Source: Pelagimonas sp. (GTDB lineage Bacteria; Pseudomonadota; Alphaproteobacteria; Rhodobacterales; Rhodobacteraceae). From it: 36,574 nucleotides of DNA. The stretch spans positions 1 through 36,574 of the forward strand of contig JAOASD010000038.1 of NCBI GenBank assembly GCA_025210265.1. Direction: 5' to 3'. The stretch's first letter is position 1. The number at the start of each line of letters is the position of its first letter. Below, one piece after another: positions 24,690-32,789 of the stretch. Position numbers and translations under genes: made by a program. The notes under the pieces were generated by a model that saw nothing but the letters and a program-made list of their open reading frames with translations, was not told the DNA's origin and did no database searches.

Positions 24690-25007
24690 ATGGACAAGAT
24701 CAGTGTCAGAAAAATCGCGACGATCATCGTGATGGCGCGCGAACTGGGCCGCGCCGAGGGCGAACTGCGCGCCCTGATCGACCGCATGGACGAAGAGGAA
24801 CAGGCCGCGCTGGTGGCGATCATGTGGATCGGGCGCGGCGCGTTTGAGGCCGAAGACCTTCAGGACGCCTATCGCACCGCCTTTGCCGAGGCCTCGACCC
24901 CGACGGCGGATTACCTGATCGGCACACCGCACCTGTCCGACCATCTGGAGGCCGGGCTGGAGGCGCTGGGCTATGATGTGCAGGACGAAGAAGACGAGGT
25001 GATGTGA
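24690..25007 (+). CDS. DUF3775 family protein
   Basis: The 105-residue acidic, helical protein (MDKISVRKIATIIVMARELG, then MDEEEQAALVAIMWIGRGAFEAEDL, then TADYLIGTPHLSDHLEAGLEALG) matches the DUF3775 pattern common in alphaproteobacteria. The function is unknown. The segment LIGTPHLSDHLEAGL is the most conserved-looking part, and the tail is strongly acidic (QDEEDEVM). ATG 24690 follows a GGGAGA site. It ends two bases from the stop of the convergent dinB gene, so there is no room for a terminator between them. Confidence 0.8.
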   Translation: MDKISVRKIATIIVMARELGRAEGELRALIDRMDEEEQAALVAIMWIGRGAFEAEDLQDAYRTAFAEASTPTADYLIGTPHLSDHLEAGLEALGYDVQDEEDEVM

Positions 25008-25009
25008 GC

Positions 25010-26263
25010 CTAACGCAAGGCCCGGCCCTTCAGGATCGCATCTTTGCCGAATTTGGCGCGAATGGCGTCTGTGGCGCGTTCGGCTTTGGCGCGGGTGCCT
25101 GCCTGCGGGTCCAGCAGATCGCCGCTGCGATCGGCCTGATCCTCGGGCACGAGGTCTGAAATTCCGGCCCCGATCAGGCGGAACGGGCCTTTGTCGGCTT
25201 CGGCATCATACAGGGCGCGCGCTTCGCGATAGATCCGGTCGGCCACCTGCGTGGCATCGTGCAGCGCGTGGCGGCGACTGAGGATGCGGAAATCGGCGCG
25301 GCGCAGTTTCAGGGTGACAACGCGCCCGGCCAGCCCCTTGGCTTTGGCCCGATCCGCCACTTTTTCGGACATGCGCCACAGATGCCCGTCCAGAATATCG
25401 GGATCGGCGGTGTCCTCTTCAAAGGTGGTTTCGTTGGAGATCGACTTCATCGGAGCATCGCGGGACACGCGCCGCCGGTCCTGCCCGCGCGCCAGATGCC
25501 ATAGGCGGTCCCCCATAGATCCAAACCGCCGCGCCAGATCGCGCTGATCCCAGCGCAGCAGATCCTCAAAGGTGCGGATCCCTGCCTTTTCCAGCTGCGC
25601 CTGCCCGGCGGCGCCCACGCCCCAGATCATGCGGATCGGTTTGGGGCGCAGGAACGCCTGCGTTTCGGCCACGCCAATCACCGAAAAGCCGCGCGGTTTG
25701 TCGAGATCCGAGGCAATTTTGGCTAGAAATTTGTTATGCGACAACCCGATAGAGCCCGTGACCCCCAGTTCCGTGCGCATCCGTTTGGTCAGGCGGGCCA
25801 GCATCACGGCGGGGGGCGCGCCGTGCAGGCGCTCGGTCCCGGTCAGGTCCAGAAAAGCCTCGTCCAGTGACAGGGGTTCGATCGAGGGGGTCAGTTCCTC
25901 CATCATGGCGCGGATCGCGCGGCTGACCTCGGCATAGACCGACATGCGGGGTTTGATCACCACCGCATCGGGGCACAGTTTCAGCGCCTTGAACATCGGC
26001 ATGGCCGAGCGTACGCCACGAATGCGGGCGACGTAACAGGCGGTCGACACAACCCCGCGCCGCCCGCCGCCGATGATCACAGGTTTGTCGGCCAACTCTG
26101 GGTTGTCGCGCTTTTCCACGCTTGCGTAAAACGCATCGCAATCCATATGTGCGATAGAGAGATTGAATAATTCAGGATGCGCAATCACCCTTGGCCGCCC
26201 GCAATTGGGGCAGCGTGGTCCGGTGTCGAACCGGGTCAGGCAATCACGGCAAAGGCTGGGCAT
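25010..26263 (-). CDS. dinB: DNA polymerase IV (DinB, Y-family) with N-terminal Cys4 extension
   Basis: The 417-residue polymerase has the Y-family metal residues D41 (AHMDCDAFYASVE) and D134-E135 (SLDEAFLDL), with Y46 at the steric-gate position. The little-finger domain and the RRRVSRDAPMKSISNETTF segment are typical of DinB. Before the palm there is an extra 30-residue module with C5-x2-C8 and C18-x2-C21, a likely zinc ribbon that I recall from other alphaproteobacterial DinB proteins. It performs error-prone or lesion-bypass synthesis. The C-terminus ends AILKGRALR, with no obvious QLxLF clamp-binding motif at the very end. The ATG at 26263 lies 34 bases from the divergent Nudix start. 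No SOS box was recognised. Confidence 0.94.
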   Translation of the reverse strand: MPSLCRDCLTRFDTGPRCPNCGRPRVIAHPELFNLSIAHMDCDAFYASVEKRDNPELADKPVIIGGGRRGVVSTACYVARIRGVRSAMPMFKALKLCPDAVVIKPRMSVYAEVSRAIRAMMEELTPSIEPLSLDEAFLDLTGTERLHGAPPAVMLARLTKRMRTELGVTGSIGLSHNKFLAKIASDLDKPRGFSVIGVAETQAFLRPKPIRMIWGVGAAGQAQLEKAGIRTFEDLLRWDQRDLARRFGSMGDRLWHLARGQDRRRVSRDAPMKSISNETTFEEDTADPDILDGHLWRMSEKVADRAKAKGLAGRVVTLKLRRADFRILSRRHALHDATQVADRIYREARALYDAEADKGPFRLIGAGISDLVPEDQADRSGDLLDPQAGTRAKAERATDAIRAKFGKDAILKGRALR

Positions 26264-26297
26264 AGGCGCAGTTTACCCGGCCTTGAAAGGCAATGAA

Positions 26298-26741
26298 ATG
26301 CATGATCCACACGGCCCGTTTCTGGGCGCGAAATTGATCCTGTTTGCGGGGCCACAACTGATTGTGTTGCGGCGCGACTTTAAACCTGGGCTGGTCTGGC
26401 CCGGTTATCTGGATTTCCCCGGTGGCGGGCGCGAAGGCGACGAAACCCCGGCGCATTGCGCGTTGCGCGAAACCCGCGAAGAGCTGGGTCTGGAGATCCC
26501 CGAAACGGCGTTGCGATTCGTGTATCGGCGCGTGAATGGCCCCAAGATCAGCTGGTTTTACACGGCGGATATTGGTGTGGGGGGCGAACGGGATGTGGTG
26601 TTTGGGGATGAAGGCGCGGGCTGGCTGTTGATGTCGCCGCGCGCCTTTATTGATGCGCCGGATGCGATCCCGCATTTTCGCGACATTCTGCGTCAGTATC
26701 TGGATGGCGGGGCAGGAGACAGCTCCCACCCCGCCGCGTAA
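26298..26741 (+). CDS. Nudix hydrolase
   Basis: The 147-residue protein contains a complete Nudix box at 43-65: Gly, five residues, E49, seven residues, R57-E58-x-x-E61-E62-x-G64 and a hydrophobic residue. It therefore hydrolyses a nucleoside diphosphate linked to another group with Mg2+; the substrate is not deducible. Placement next to dinB might suggest cleaning of oxidised or mutagenic nucleotides, but that is only context. ATG 26298 has AAAGG seven bases upstream; an upstream reading back to 26163 would overlap dinB and lacks a ribosome site. It is divergent from dinB across 34 bases and convergent with the small unknown gene at 26794. Confidence 0.88.
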   Translation: MHDPHGPFLGAKLILFAGPQLIVLRRDFKPGLVWPGYLDFPGGGREGDETPAHCALRETREELGLEIPETALRFVYRRVNGPKISWFYTADIGVGGERDVVFGDEGAGWLLMSPRAFIDAPDAIPHFRDILRQYLDGGAGDSSHPAA

Positions 26742-26793
26742 CCGCCCGTCGCGGGGGGTGCTGCGCAGGCGGTATCCGTGAGTGATGGTCAGA

Positions 26794-27108
26794 TCAGGCG
26801 GCGGTCTGGCCGTGCAGCATCCCGATCCAGTCAAAGCCCGAAGCCTGCGGTTGCGGTGCCGGAATGGGCGGGCGCGCCAGCAGCGGTTTTTGACGGGATT
26901 TCAGCGTACCGGGGGTGATCAGCGTGGCGCGGGCCTTGTCGACCAACCCTTTGGCAAGCGTCTCGAACTCGGCTGTCAGGGGGGCGGCAAGGCTGGCGGC
27001 GACGCGGCGTGTGCCGGTTTCTGCCTCGAATGTCACCAGCGCCTCGAAACGCTGGGTGGCGGGGTTATAGCGGATCTCGCCGATCCTGGTTTTTTCACTG
27101 CGCGGCAT
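26794..27108 (-). CDS. Conserved-looking protein of unknown function, 104 residues
   Basis: I do not recognise this protein. It starts MPRSEKTRIGEIRYNPATQR with AGGAGG five bases before the ATG, the best ribosome site in the area. The N-terminal half looks like a small beta sheet (GEIRYNPATQRFEALVTF, then TGTRRVAASL), the middle is a helix (ALTAEFETLAKGLVDKARA-like) and the tail is Pro-rich, ending FDWIGMLHGQTAA. There is no membrane span or cysteine. It follows pyrF on the same strand after 186 bases that contain a strong inverted repeat, so it may be transcribed separately. Codon use is like the neighbours. Confidence 0.65.
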   Translation of the reverse strand: MPRSEKTRIGEIRYNPATQRFEALVTFEAETGTRRVAASLAAPLTAEFETLAKGLVDKARATLITPGTLKSRQKPLLARPPIPAPQPQASGFDWIGMLHGQTAA

Positions 27109-27231
27109 GGCTGCCTCCTGTCTGTGACGCCGGGCGGGCATTGCCGCCTGGCTGATCAAGACTTGGGGAGGCTATGTGGATATGTGAAGTAGGGGATCAC
27201 ATACCCGTGTTGCAGTGTTAGCAATGCGGGG

Positions 27232-27261
27232 GCAAATTGGGCCAAAATCCGCCCAATTTGC
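27232..27261. repeat. Perfect inverted repeat between pyrF and the small unknown gene
   Basis: The 11-base arms GCAAATTGGGC and GCCCAATTTGC are exact inverted copies around CAAAATCC. The structure begins about 33 bases past the pyrF stop on the minus strand, but no U-run follows, so it is at best an atypical terminator. The CAAATT/AATTTG core resembles the repeat at 4219, which may mean both belong to one dispersed palindrome family (inference). Confidence 0.6.
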
Positions 27262-27294
27262 ATAAAATCCCCGAATGTATGCGCGAAAGGGCGC

Positions 27295-27984
27295 TTAGGG
27301 CAGTTCGGCCAGAATGGCCTGCGCGGCGGCGCGCGGGTCTGTGGCGCGGTGGATTGGACGGCCGACAACGATGTGATCCGCCCCGGCGCTGATCGCGCTG
27401 GCGGGGGTGGCGATGCGTTTCTGGTCGCCCTTGTCGGCACCTGTGGGGCGCACGCCGGGGGTGACGATCAGCTTGCCTTCGGCTTCGGGCAGGGCGCGGA
27501 TCAGCGCGGCCTCCTGCGGCGAGGCGATGACCCCGTCGGCCCCTGCGGCAAAGGCATTGCCCGCGCGTTCGACCACTAGATCGGCAATATCCCCTTGTTT
27601 GATCAGCGCGCCATCCAGGTCCTGACGATCCAGCGAGGTCAGGATGGTCACGGCGAGGATCTTCATATCCTTGCCCGACGCGCCCTCTTTGGCGGCTTTG
27701 ACCACATAGGGGTCGCCATGCACGGTCAGGAAATCAATGTCGAACTGCGCCAGCCCGCGCACGGCGTTTTCCACGGTTGCGCCGATATCGAACAGCTTCA
27801 TATCCAGGAAGATGCGCTTGCCAAACTCGTCCTTCAGCTCATTGGCAAGGGCAAGGCCTCCGCCGGTCAGCATCCCCAGACCGATCTTGTAAAAGGACAC
27901 CGCATCGCCAAGTTTGCTGGCCAGGCTCAGCCCCTCAAGCGCGTTGGGGACATCAAGGGCGACAATCAGGCGGTCATCAGACAT
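27295..27984 (-). CDS. pyrF: Orotidine 5'-phosphate decarboxylase
   Basis: The 229-residue protein is a full-length type I OMP decarboxylase, the last step of UMP synthesis. MSDDRLIVALDVPN opens the barrel, FYKIGLGML holds the substrate lysine K33, and LDMKLFDIGATV carries the catalytic D61-x-K63-x-x-D66. VTPGVRPTGADKGDQKRIATP is the phosphate-binding loop, with the usual DQKR, and VGRPIHRATDP closes the site. ATG 27984 has AAAGGA six bases upstream. A longer frame to 28095 overlaps the clpB heat-shock promoter and is not family-like. It is divergent from clpB. Confidence 0.95.
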   Translation of the reverse strand: MSDDRLIVALDVPNALEGLSLASKLGDAVSFYKIGLGMLTGGGLALANELKDEFGKRIFLDMKLFDIGATVENAVRGLAQFDIDFLTVHGDPYVVKAAKEGASGKDMKILAVTILTSLDRQDLDGALIKQGDIADLVVERAGNAFAAGADGVIASPQEAALIRALPEAEGKLIVTPGVRPTGADKGDQKRIATPASAISAGADHIVVGRPIHRATDPRAAAQAILAELP

Positions 27985-28068
27985 GCGGTTTCCTTTCGGG
28001 GCTGGGTTTTGTTGCTTTTGATCCTCTCGCATGGTCCCGTCAAGGGCGCGGAAAGCGCGCTGTAAGGG

Positions 28069-28097
28069 CTTGAACCGGGGCAGCTGGATCGCCATCT
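28069..28097 (+). promoter_or_regulatory. Candidate heat-shock (sigma-32, RpoH) promoter of clpB
   Basis: CTTGAA (28069-28074) is followed after 17 bases by CCATCT (28092-28097), a good match in both elements to RpoH promoters. It lies about 80 bases before the clpB start, and clpB is a standard RpoH target. The -10 element matches less well than the -35. Confidence 0.55.
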
Positions 28098-28178
28098 TTT
28101 CACTGAGGCCCGAAAGGCCGCGCGCTGCACTGGCGGGCGTGGCAGATCAAGCGGGCGCTTAACTGGAAGGAGAAGCCC

Positions 28179-30794
28179 ATGAACTTGGACAAGTTCACGG
28201 AACGGTCGCGCGGTTTCATTCAGGCAGCGCAGACCATCGCCATGCGGGAAAGCCATCAGAAACTGGCCCCCGAACATCTGCTTAAGGCATTGATGGATGA
28301 TGATCAGGGCATGGCCACCAACCTGATCAGCAGCGCAGGCGGGTCCGCGCCGCGCGTGGTGCAGGCGCTGGATACCAAGCTGGCCAAAATCCCCAAAGTC
28401 AGCGGCGATGCTGGCCAGATCTACATGGATTCTGCGACCGGCAAAGTGCTGGACGAGGCGGAAAAGATCGCAACCAAGGCAGGCGACAGCTTTGTTCCTG
28501 TGGAACGGCTGCTGATGGCGCTGGCGCTGGTGAAGTCCCCGGCGAAAGAGGCGCTGGAAGCGGGTGCCGTGTCCGCGCAAAAGCTGAACAGCGCGATCAA
28601 TGACGTGCGCAAGGGGCGCACCGCCGACACCGCCACCGCGGAAGAGGGCTATGAGGCGCTGAAGAAATATGCGCGCGATCTGACCGAGGCCGCCGCTGAT
28701 GGCAAGATCGACCCGATCATCGGGCGGGACGAGGAAATCCGCCGTGCGATGCAGGTGCTCAGCCGCCGGACCAAGAACAACCCGGTTCTGATTGGGGAGC
28801 CCGGCGTGGGGAAAACCGCGATTGCCGAAGGCCTGGCCCTGCGCATCATCAATGGCGACGTGCCGGAATCCCTGCGCAACAAGAAACTGCTGGCGCTGGA
28901 TATGGGCGCGCTGATTGCCGGGGCGAAATATCGTGGCGAGTTCGAGGAACGTCTGAAAGCGGTCCTGACCGAGGTTACTGAGGCCGCGGGCGAAATCGTG
29001 CTGTTCATCGACGAAATGCACACGCTGGTCGGCGCGGGCAAAGCAGACGGGGCGATGGATGCGTCGAACCTGCTGAAACCGGCCTTGGCGCGGGGCGAAT
29101 TGCACTGCGTTGGCGCGACCACGCTGGATGAATATCGCAAGCATGTGGAAAAGGACGCGGCCCTTGCGCGGCGGTTCCAGCCTGTTCTGGTTGAGGAACC
29201 CACCGTCGAGGATACGATTTCGATCCTGCGGGGCATCAAGGAAAAGTATGAACTGCACCACGGGGTGCGGATCTCGGATTCGGCCCTTGTGACGGCGGCC
29301 ACCCTGTCGCACCGCTATATCACGGACCGCTTTTTGCCGGACAAAGCCATCGACCTGATGGACGAGGCCGCCAGTCGGCTGCGGATGGAGGTGGACAGCA
29401 AGCCCGAGGAACTGGACGCGCTGGACCGGGACATCCTGCAAAAGCAGATCGAGGCCGAGGCCCTGCGCCTTGAGGATGATCAGGCCAGCAAGGACCGTCT
29501 GGAAAAGCTGGAACGCGACCTGTCGGACATGCAGCAGGACAGCGCCGAGATGACCGCGCGCTGGCAGGCCGAGCGTGACAAGCTGGCGGGCGCCCGCGAC
29601 ATCAAGGAACAGCTGGACCGCGCTCGTGCGGAGCTGGAACAGGTCAAGCGCGACGGCAATCTCGCCCGCGCCGGCGAATTGTCCTACGGCGTGATCCCGG
29701 CGCTGGAAAAACAGCTGGCCGAGGCCGAAAGCAGTGACAGCGATGTCATGGTCGAAGAGGCCGTGCGCCCGGAACAGATTGCTTCGGTTGTGGAACGCTG
29801 GACTGGCATCCCGACCTCTAAAATGCTGGAAGGCGAGCGCGAAAAGCTGCTGCGCATGGAGGACGAGCTGCACAACCGGGTGATCGGTCAGAACAGCGCC
29901 GTGGTGGCCGTCGCCAATGCAGTGCGCCGGGCGCGCGCCGGGCTGAATGATGAAAACCGGCCGCTGGGTTCTTTCCTGTTCCTCGGGCCGACCGGGGTGG
30001 GCAAGACCGAGCTGACCAAAGCCGTGGCCGAGTTCCTGTTTGACGATGACAGCGCCATGGTGCGGATTGATATGTCCGAATTTATGGAGAAACACGCGGT
30101 CGCCCGTCTGATCGGCGCACCTCCGGGCTATGTTGGCTATGACGAGGGTGGCGTGCTGACCGAAGCGGTGCGGCGCAGGCCCTATCAGGTTGTGCTGTTT
30201 GACGAGGTCGAAAAGGCGCACCCGGATGTGTTCAACGTGCTGTTGCAAGTGCTGGATGATGGCCAGCTGACCGATGGTCAGGGCCGCACCGTGGATTTCA
30301 AACAGACGCTGATCATCCTGACGTCGAACCTTGGGTCGCAGGCGCTCAGCCAACTGCCCGAGGGTGCGGATAGCGCGCAGGCCAAGCGTGACGTGATGGA
30401 TGCGGTGCGGGCGCATTTCCGCCCTGAGTTCCTGAACCGTCTGGATGAAACCATCATCTTTGACCGTCTGGTGCGCGAGGATATGGACGGCATTGTCGAT
30501 ATTCAGATGGCCCGCCTGCTGAAACGTCTGGCCGCGCGCAAGATCACCTTGTCGCTGGATGAGGCGGCTAAGACATGGCTGGCCGACGAAGGCTATGACC
30601 CGGTGTTCGGAGCTCGCCCGCTAAAGCGCGTGATCCAGCGCGCGCTGCAGAACCCGCTGGCTGAAATGCTTCTGGCCGGGGATGTGGCGGATGGTGACAC
30701 GGTTGTGGTCATCGCGGGGGCGGATGGTCTGGTGATCGGCGACCGGATTGGCGCCAGCAGCCGGCCCAAACCAGATGATGCCGTGGTGCACTAA
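28179..30794 (+). CDS. clpB: ATP-dependent chaperone ClpB
   Basis: The 871-residue Hsp100 disaggregase has the N-domain repeat (1-145, [13 protein letters not shown] and [11 protein letters not shown]). The first AAA+ module has Walker A GEPGVGKT (206-213) and [13 protein letters not shown] coiled-coil middle domain follows (about 410-530, rich in Glu/Lys/Arg heptads). The second AAA+ module has Walker A GPTGVGKT (603-610), [13 protein letters not shown] and sensor NRLDETIIF. With DnaK it pulls proteins out of aggregates. Length is normal, and no IGF/IGL ClpP-binding loop was seen, consistent with ClpB rather than ClpA. ATG 28179 has AAGGAG upstream. A candidate RpoH promoter lies at 28069 and a terminator immediately follows. 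Confidence 0.97.
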   Translation: MNLDKFTERSRGFIQAAQTIAMRESHQKLAPEHLLKALMDDDQGMATNLISSAGGSAPRVVQALDTKLAKIPKVSGDAGQIYMDSATGKVLDEAEKIATKAGDSFVPVERLLMALALVKSPAKEALEAGAVSAQKLNSAINDVRKGRTADTATAEEGYEALKKYARDLTEAAADGKIDPIIGRDEEIRRAMQVLSRRTKNNPVLIGEPGVGKTAIAEGLALRIINGDVPESLRNKKLLALDMGALIAGAKYRGEFEERLKAVLTEVTEAAGEIVLFIDEMHTLVGAGKADGAMDASNLLKPALARGELHCVGATTLDEYRKHVEKDAALARRFQPVLVEEPTVEDTISILRGIKEKYELHHGVRISDSALVTAATLSHRYITDRFLPDKAIDLMDEAASRLRMEVDSKPEELDALDRDILQKQIEAEALRLEDDQASKDRLEKLERDLSDMQQDSAEMTARWQAERDKLAGARDIKEQLDRARAELEQVKRDGNLARAGELSYGVIPALEKQLAEAESSDSDVMVEEAVRPEQIASVVERWTGIPTSKMLEGEREKLLRMEDELHNRVIGQNSAVVAVANAVRRARAGLNDENRPLGSFLFLGPTGVGKTELTKAVAEFLFDDDSAMVRIDMSEFMEKHAVARLIGAPPGYVGYDEGGVLTEAVRRRPYQVVLFDEVEKAHPDVFNVLLQVLDDGQLTDGQGRTVDFKQTLIILTSNLGSQALSQLPEGADSAQAKRDVMDAVRAHFRPEFLNRLDETIIFDRLVREDMDGIVDIQMARLLKRLAARKITLSLDEAAKTWLADEGYDPVFGARPLKRVIQRALQNPLAEMLLAGDVADGDTVVVIAGADGLVIGDRIGASSRPKPDDAVVH

Positions 30795-30801
30795 TCCTTT
30801 G

Positions 30802-30829
30802 GGGCCCGCTTTCGCAGCGGGCCCTTTTC
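30802..30829 (+). terminator. Rho-independent terminator of clpB
   Basis: Nine-base arms GGGCCCGCT (30802-30810) and AGCGGGCCC (30816-30824) around TTCGC are followed by TTTTCT. It starts seven bases past the clpB stop. Confidence 0.88.
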
Positions 30830-30867
30830 TATTACGTAACAAGTGATTGCCGGATCGGAGTGTGACA

Positions 30868-32208
30868 ATGGACTGGACCCGCCTGCTGAATACAAAGCGT
30901 CTGGGAGATGAACGCCCCGAGGATCCTTCGCGCCCGAATTTCACGGTGGACGCTGATCGCATCACCTTTTCCGCGCCCTTCCGGCGGCTGGCGAATAAAA
31001 CGCAGGTGCATCCGCTGCACGGTCATGACCATCTGCGCCACCGCATGATCCATTCCGCCGAGGTGGCGTCGGTCGGGCGCAGCCTGGGGATGCAGGTCGG
31101 GCATTGGCTGGAAGAGCAAAAGGAAATCGAACCGGGCGCGGCGCATCGCGTGGCTGGGATCATTCATGCCGCCTGTCTGGCGCATGACATTGGCAATCCG
31201 CCTTTTGGTCATTCCGGCGAAGAAAGCATCGGCAAGTGGTTCACAGAGCGGTTCGAGTCCGAACAAGGGCTCTTTGGTCGGATTGAACGGGCGCAGCGCC
31301 CGGAATTTGAGGCGTTTGAGGGCAATGCCCAGGGGTTTCGCATTCTGACCCGGCTGGAAATGTATCGCGGGGATCGCGGCATGGATCTGTCCGCCGCCGT
31401 GCTGGGCACTTTTATGAAATACCCGATGACCGCGCGCACCCGCGCGGGGCTGGGCGATATGCCCTATGTGGGGGCCAAGAAATTCGGCCTGTTTGAGGGC
31501 GAAGAAACAACCTTTGCCAAGGCTGCCGATGCGCTGGGCCTGCCTGCGGAAACTGTCCCCGATGTCGGGACATGGTGGCGACGGCATCCGCTGGTCTTTC
31601 TGGTCGAGGCCGCAGATGACATTTGCTATAATATTGTCGATCTTGAGGATGGCTATACTGCCCGCGATCTCAGCTATGAACAGGTGCGCGCGCTGCTGCT
31701 GCCGCTGATCCAGAATAAACCCAATGATGACGATCTGGGCGCGCATACGGAATATGAAAAGATTTCCCACCTGCGGGCGATGGCAATTGGTGGGGCAATC
31801 TGGGCCTGTGTCGAGGCGTTCAAAGCCAACCACGGGGCCATTCTGGCAGGCACATATTCCAACGATCTGATTGCGGATTCCGTGCATGGCCCTGCCTTTG
31901 CCGAAATCAAACAGGCCGCGCGGGAACAGCTGTTCATCGCACCGCGCAAGACCAAGCTGGAAGTGCGCGGGCGCAATGTGATCCGCACTGTGCTGGACGG
32001 TATCCTGCCGGTGTTTGACGCGTTGGAGCGCACAGACTGGAAAGCGGCCAACCTGCCCGATTACGAGCGTCAGCTGGTGCGGGCGCTGGATCTGGACCTG
32101 CGCGGCGTGCAGGACGGGTATAGTGCGCTTCACGCTATGACCGATTATGTCTCGGGCATGACAGACCGCTACGCAGTCGAAGTGGCGGGCATGGTGTCGG
32201 GCCGCTAG
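30868..32208 (+). CDS. dgt: Deoxyguanosinetriphosphate triphosphohydrolase-like protein (HD domain)
   Basis: The 446-residue protein shows the dGTPase-family opening DPSRPNFTVDADRITFSAPFRRLANKTQVHPL. The HD-domain metal ligands are H62 (RHRMIHSAEVASVGRSLG), the H106-D107 pair in CLAHDIGNPPFGHSGEE, and a later Asp in EAADDICYNIVDLED. The family hydrolyses dNTPs to nucleosides and triphosphate and shapes dNTP pools. The start at 30868 has GGAG eight bases upstream; a TTG start at 30847 is less likely. It stands between the clpB terminator and the convergent DUF302 gene. Which dNTP is preferred is not readable. Confidence 0.94.
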   Translation: MDWTRLLNTKRLGDERPEDPSRPNFTVDADRITFSAPFRRLANKTQVHPLHGHDHLRHRMIHSAEVASVGRSLGMQVGHWLEEQKEIEPGAAHRVAGIIHAACLAHDIGNPPFGHSGEESIGKWFTERFESEQGLFGRIERAQRPEFEAFEGNAQGFRILTRLEMYRGDRGMDLSAAVLGTFMKYPMTARTRAGLGDMPYVGAKKFGLFEGEETTFAKAADALGLPAETVPDVGTWWRRHPLVFLVEAADDICYNIVDLEDGYTARDLSYEQVRALLLPLIQNKPNDDDLGAHTEYEKISHLRAMAIGGAIWACVEAFKANHGAILAGTYSNDLIADSVHGPAFAEIKQAAREQLFIAPRKTKLEVRGRNVIRTVLDGILPVFDALERTDWKAANLPDYERQLVRALDLDLRGVQDGYSALHAMTDYVSGMTDRYAVEVAGMVSGR

Positions 32209-32219
32209 CTGTCGGCCCG
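32198..32219. terminator. Possible weak stem-loop between convergent dgt and DUF302 genes
   Basis: CGGGCCG (32198-32204) pairs with CGGCCCG (32213-32219). The loop contains the dgt stop codon. There is no T-run on either side, so this is only a weak candidate for ending the two convergent transcripts. Confidence 0.3.
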
Positions 32220-32231
32220 CCCTGTCTGCGC

Positions 32232-32672
32232 TTATTCCCCGATGGCCGCCTGGGCGATGCCATCCAGCAGGGCCTGGACCTTTTGCATCGGGCCTTCGGG
32301 ATAGCTGCGGAACCCGATTGTGGTGGTGTCCGGGGTGTCCGGGCGCACAATGACAAAGATGTCATAGGGGCAGAACACCACATTCATGGGATCGGCCTCC
32401 ATCACTTCGCGCGAAATCTTGGCCGAACAAAAGCTGAAGATGTCCGCATGTTCAAAGATCTTTACCGTTGATCCGACATCGGCCTTGGTGCGTTCCAGCA
32501 TCTCGCCCGTATGGCTGACCGAGTCGATCACAAGCCCGGCATCCAGAATCGCATTTTCCAGACCAAACACGACATCGTCAAAACTTTGGTCAGTTTCATA
32601 TGTGATGATGCCCTCAGCCAGCGCCGCGCTGCCCATCAGTGTCAGCGCCAATGCGCCCAGAAACCTGTTCAT
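32232..32672 (-). CDS. Secreted DUF302 domain protein
   Basis: The 146-residue protein begins with a signal peptide, MNRFLGALALTLMGSAALA, followed by the mature start EGIITYETDQSFDDVVFGLE. That pattern, with AGLVIDSVSHTGEML and FEHADIFSFCSAKISREVME, then MNVVFCPYDIFVIV, is typical of DUF302. The fold is a small alpha/beta protein; the function is unknown. Two cysteines in the mature part may matter in the periplasm. Upstream AAAGGCAGAGAG serves as ribosome site. It is convergent with dgt and divergent from the GltS-like gene, and so stands alone. Confidence 0.85.
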   Translation of the reverse strand: MNRFLGALALTLMGSAALAEGIITYETDQSFDDVVFGLENAILDAGLVIDSVSHTGEMLERTKADVGSTVKIFEHADIFSFCSAKISREVMEADPMNVVFCPYDIFVIVRPDTPDTTTIGFRSYPEGPMQKVQALLDGIAQAAIGE

Positions 32673-32777
32673 GCTCTCTGCCTTTCACGAAACCGGCAGC
32701 GGGGCTGCCAAAACGGGATGATGGTGGCAAGGTAAGGGGCAAAGGCAGATTTGACGTTGAGACAAATCAACTCATTC

Positions 32778-32787
32778 AAGGAGGTGA
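32778..32787 (+). promoter_or_regulatory. Full-length Shine-Dalgarno match before the GltS-like gene
   Basis: AAGGAGGTGA is a ten-base match to the expected 16S rRNA 3' end, longer than any other ribosome site in the window. It fixes the start at ATG 32790, with five bases between GGAGG and the ATG. Confidence 0.75.
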
Positions 32788-32789
32788 AT

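Noticed and set aside
27966-30416. Open frame of about 816 codons on the minus strand opposite clpB
   Set aside because: It is antisense to ClpB, which has all expected motifs, and it runs into the pyrF promoter region. No ribosome site or family resemblance.
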